Source: Numida meleagris
Taxonomy: Eukaryota > Chordata > Aves > Galliformes > Numididae
Reading direction: 5' to 3'
Assembly (NCBI RefSeq): GCF_002078875.1
Contig: NC_034409.1
Location: 105,505,250 to 105,569,249 of the forward strand
DNA length: 64,000 nucleotides
The position numbers and the translations under genes are program-made. A model generated the notes under the pieces. That model had not been told where the DNA came from. It saw nothing but the letters and a program-made list of their open reading frames with translations, and searched no databases. Below are positions 62,901 through 64,000 of the stretch, in pieces (positions within the stretch are counted from its first letter, which is position 1; each line of letters starts with the position of its first letter).

Positions 62901-64000
62901 TTAATGATAAATTCTACAATGGTCACTGTGCACCTCACTGTACCACACGAATGTTAAATGCATTCCTTCTTTACTATCCCCTGTAAATGTTTATCCAGAC
63001 AAAATATGACATAATGACTGACGCTAGCAGGATTGGGAAGAGGAAAACATTTTAAGACACAGGATTTATGACTCTGACAGACACATGGCTGCAAATATTT
63101 TGCAGGGGGCTAAGACTGTGCTGCTCTACCTGCCTGCTCTGCTGCTTTGCTCAGGGTCAGCATCCTTGGGACCAACAGAAGAACAGAACAGTGTGTGGCA
63201 TTACCATGGGTCCAGCTGAGATTCAAATGTGTGGCAGACTCTCATACCAGAACCTGCTCATGGAGTAACTACATTGGTGATAAGATCCTGGACTGTGGAG
63301 GCACAAGATGTCTGTTCTGTTTTCCTGACTTTCACACACGGGAAAAGTTTCTGATGGAGGCAGCAACACAGGGCCATCTTCAGCCACAGTCACTGTATAT
63401 CTGCTCTTCCTTGGGAACATGCCAGCTTTGAATTAAAATACTGTCAGTGTGATTTCTTATGTGTTAAGAAGGACTGAGATATCTGAGGAGAACATTTAAA
63501 AGGGGTCAGATGACTCCAGTATTAATAGCTTTTGCACTACAAATTGTTCACATCCCATAGACCTATTTCAAGGTTTTCTCCCTTCCATTTCTCATATTAA
63601 GCATCTAATTAACTCGTGCTGGTTAGGGTCATAATTTATTTTTCCTTTACAACAAAGATATGTACTCAAGTCATAAACAGAGTAAGATTTCACTTAAGAA
63701 CTGTGGTTAAACAACAGTTTTCAAGTTAGGGAACAGTTATTCATTCCTTACACAATGAAATTGGTAAAATGATCTGTGAAATGTACCCTACACTGTGCTC
63801 CAAAATAAGAAATATCTCAAAATAAATATGAAAGTCCAAGATCTGGAATGAATTAAGTGAATCATGCAAAATGGGCAATCTTGCTAGTTATGGGGAAAAA
63901 ACAGATTGTTATTTTCGGAAGAAAGTATTGCAAATGCTACCCTTACAGTAGGCAAAGTTTGGAGAGGACATAGTAGCCCATGAAAGATGCTTGCTGCAAG
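59985..64000. other. Intergenic, nothing recognised
   Basis: About 4 kb of AT-rich sequence to the window end, without a supported gene, RNA gene or interspersed repeat. The frame at 63147-63431 and its overlapping neighbours have no recognisable family. Confidence 0.5.

Noticed and set aside
1..64000. CRISPR arrays, operons or a prokaryotic-type defence or metabolic system
   Set aside because: Splice signals, CR1 and LTR repeats and a vertebrate channel gene show nuclear vertebrate DNA; no regular spacer array or gene cluster is present.

Overview
The window reads as bird nuclear DNA. It is AT-rich and mostly non-coding. Its interspersed repeats are mainly CR1 LINE fragments with the (ATTCTATG)-type 3' end, plus two solo long terminal repeats of a family I recognise as avian. 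Its one clear gene is an intact vertebrate potassium-channel gene. A galliform (chicken-like) host is my best guess, but the sequence alone does not settle the species. The order expected in amniotes (KCNJ6, KCNJ15, ERG) suggests this is the KCNJ15 locus with its upstream flank; neither neighbour is visible here.

Layout. Bases 1-280 are an unassigned CpG-rich stretch. Bases 280-1410 are a CR1 copy in plus orientation. From about 1.4 to 33.6 kb the sequence looks intergenic. It holds two solo LTRs in opposite orientation (6465-7012 minus, 9759-10355 plus), a CR1 3' end (11145-11380 minus), an unusual CR1 piece that keeps ORF1 (11985-13700 minus), a small CR1 tail at 18727-18835, and a few simple repeats. 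Around 33.69-34.04 kb a TATA box, a 52-nt pyrimidine tract and a consensus splice donor form a candidate distal promoter and first exon. A third minus-strand CR1 lies at 38118-39047. From 48 to 60 kb every CR1 fragment is in plus orientation.

The gene. KCNJ15 (inward-rectifier K+ channel Kir4.2) has its whole 375-codon frame in one exon, CDS 56597-57724, preceded by a clear splice acceptor at 56579-56580. Its 3' untranslated region probably ends near 58690. A candidate upstream exon (55978-56223) contains an ATG that would run in frame across a splice into the channel and add 28 residues to its N-terminus. That is the most interesting observation here. I found no tRNA, rRNA, CRISPR array, operon or unknown multigene system, and the other open frames look like chance frames or CR1 remnants.
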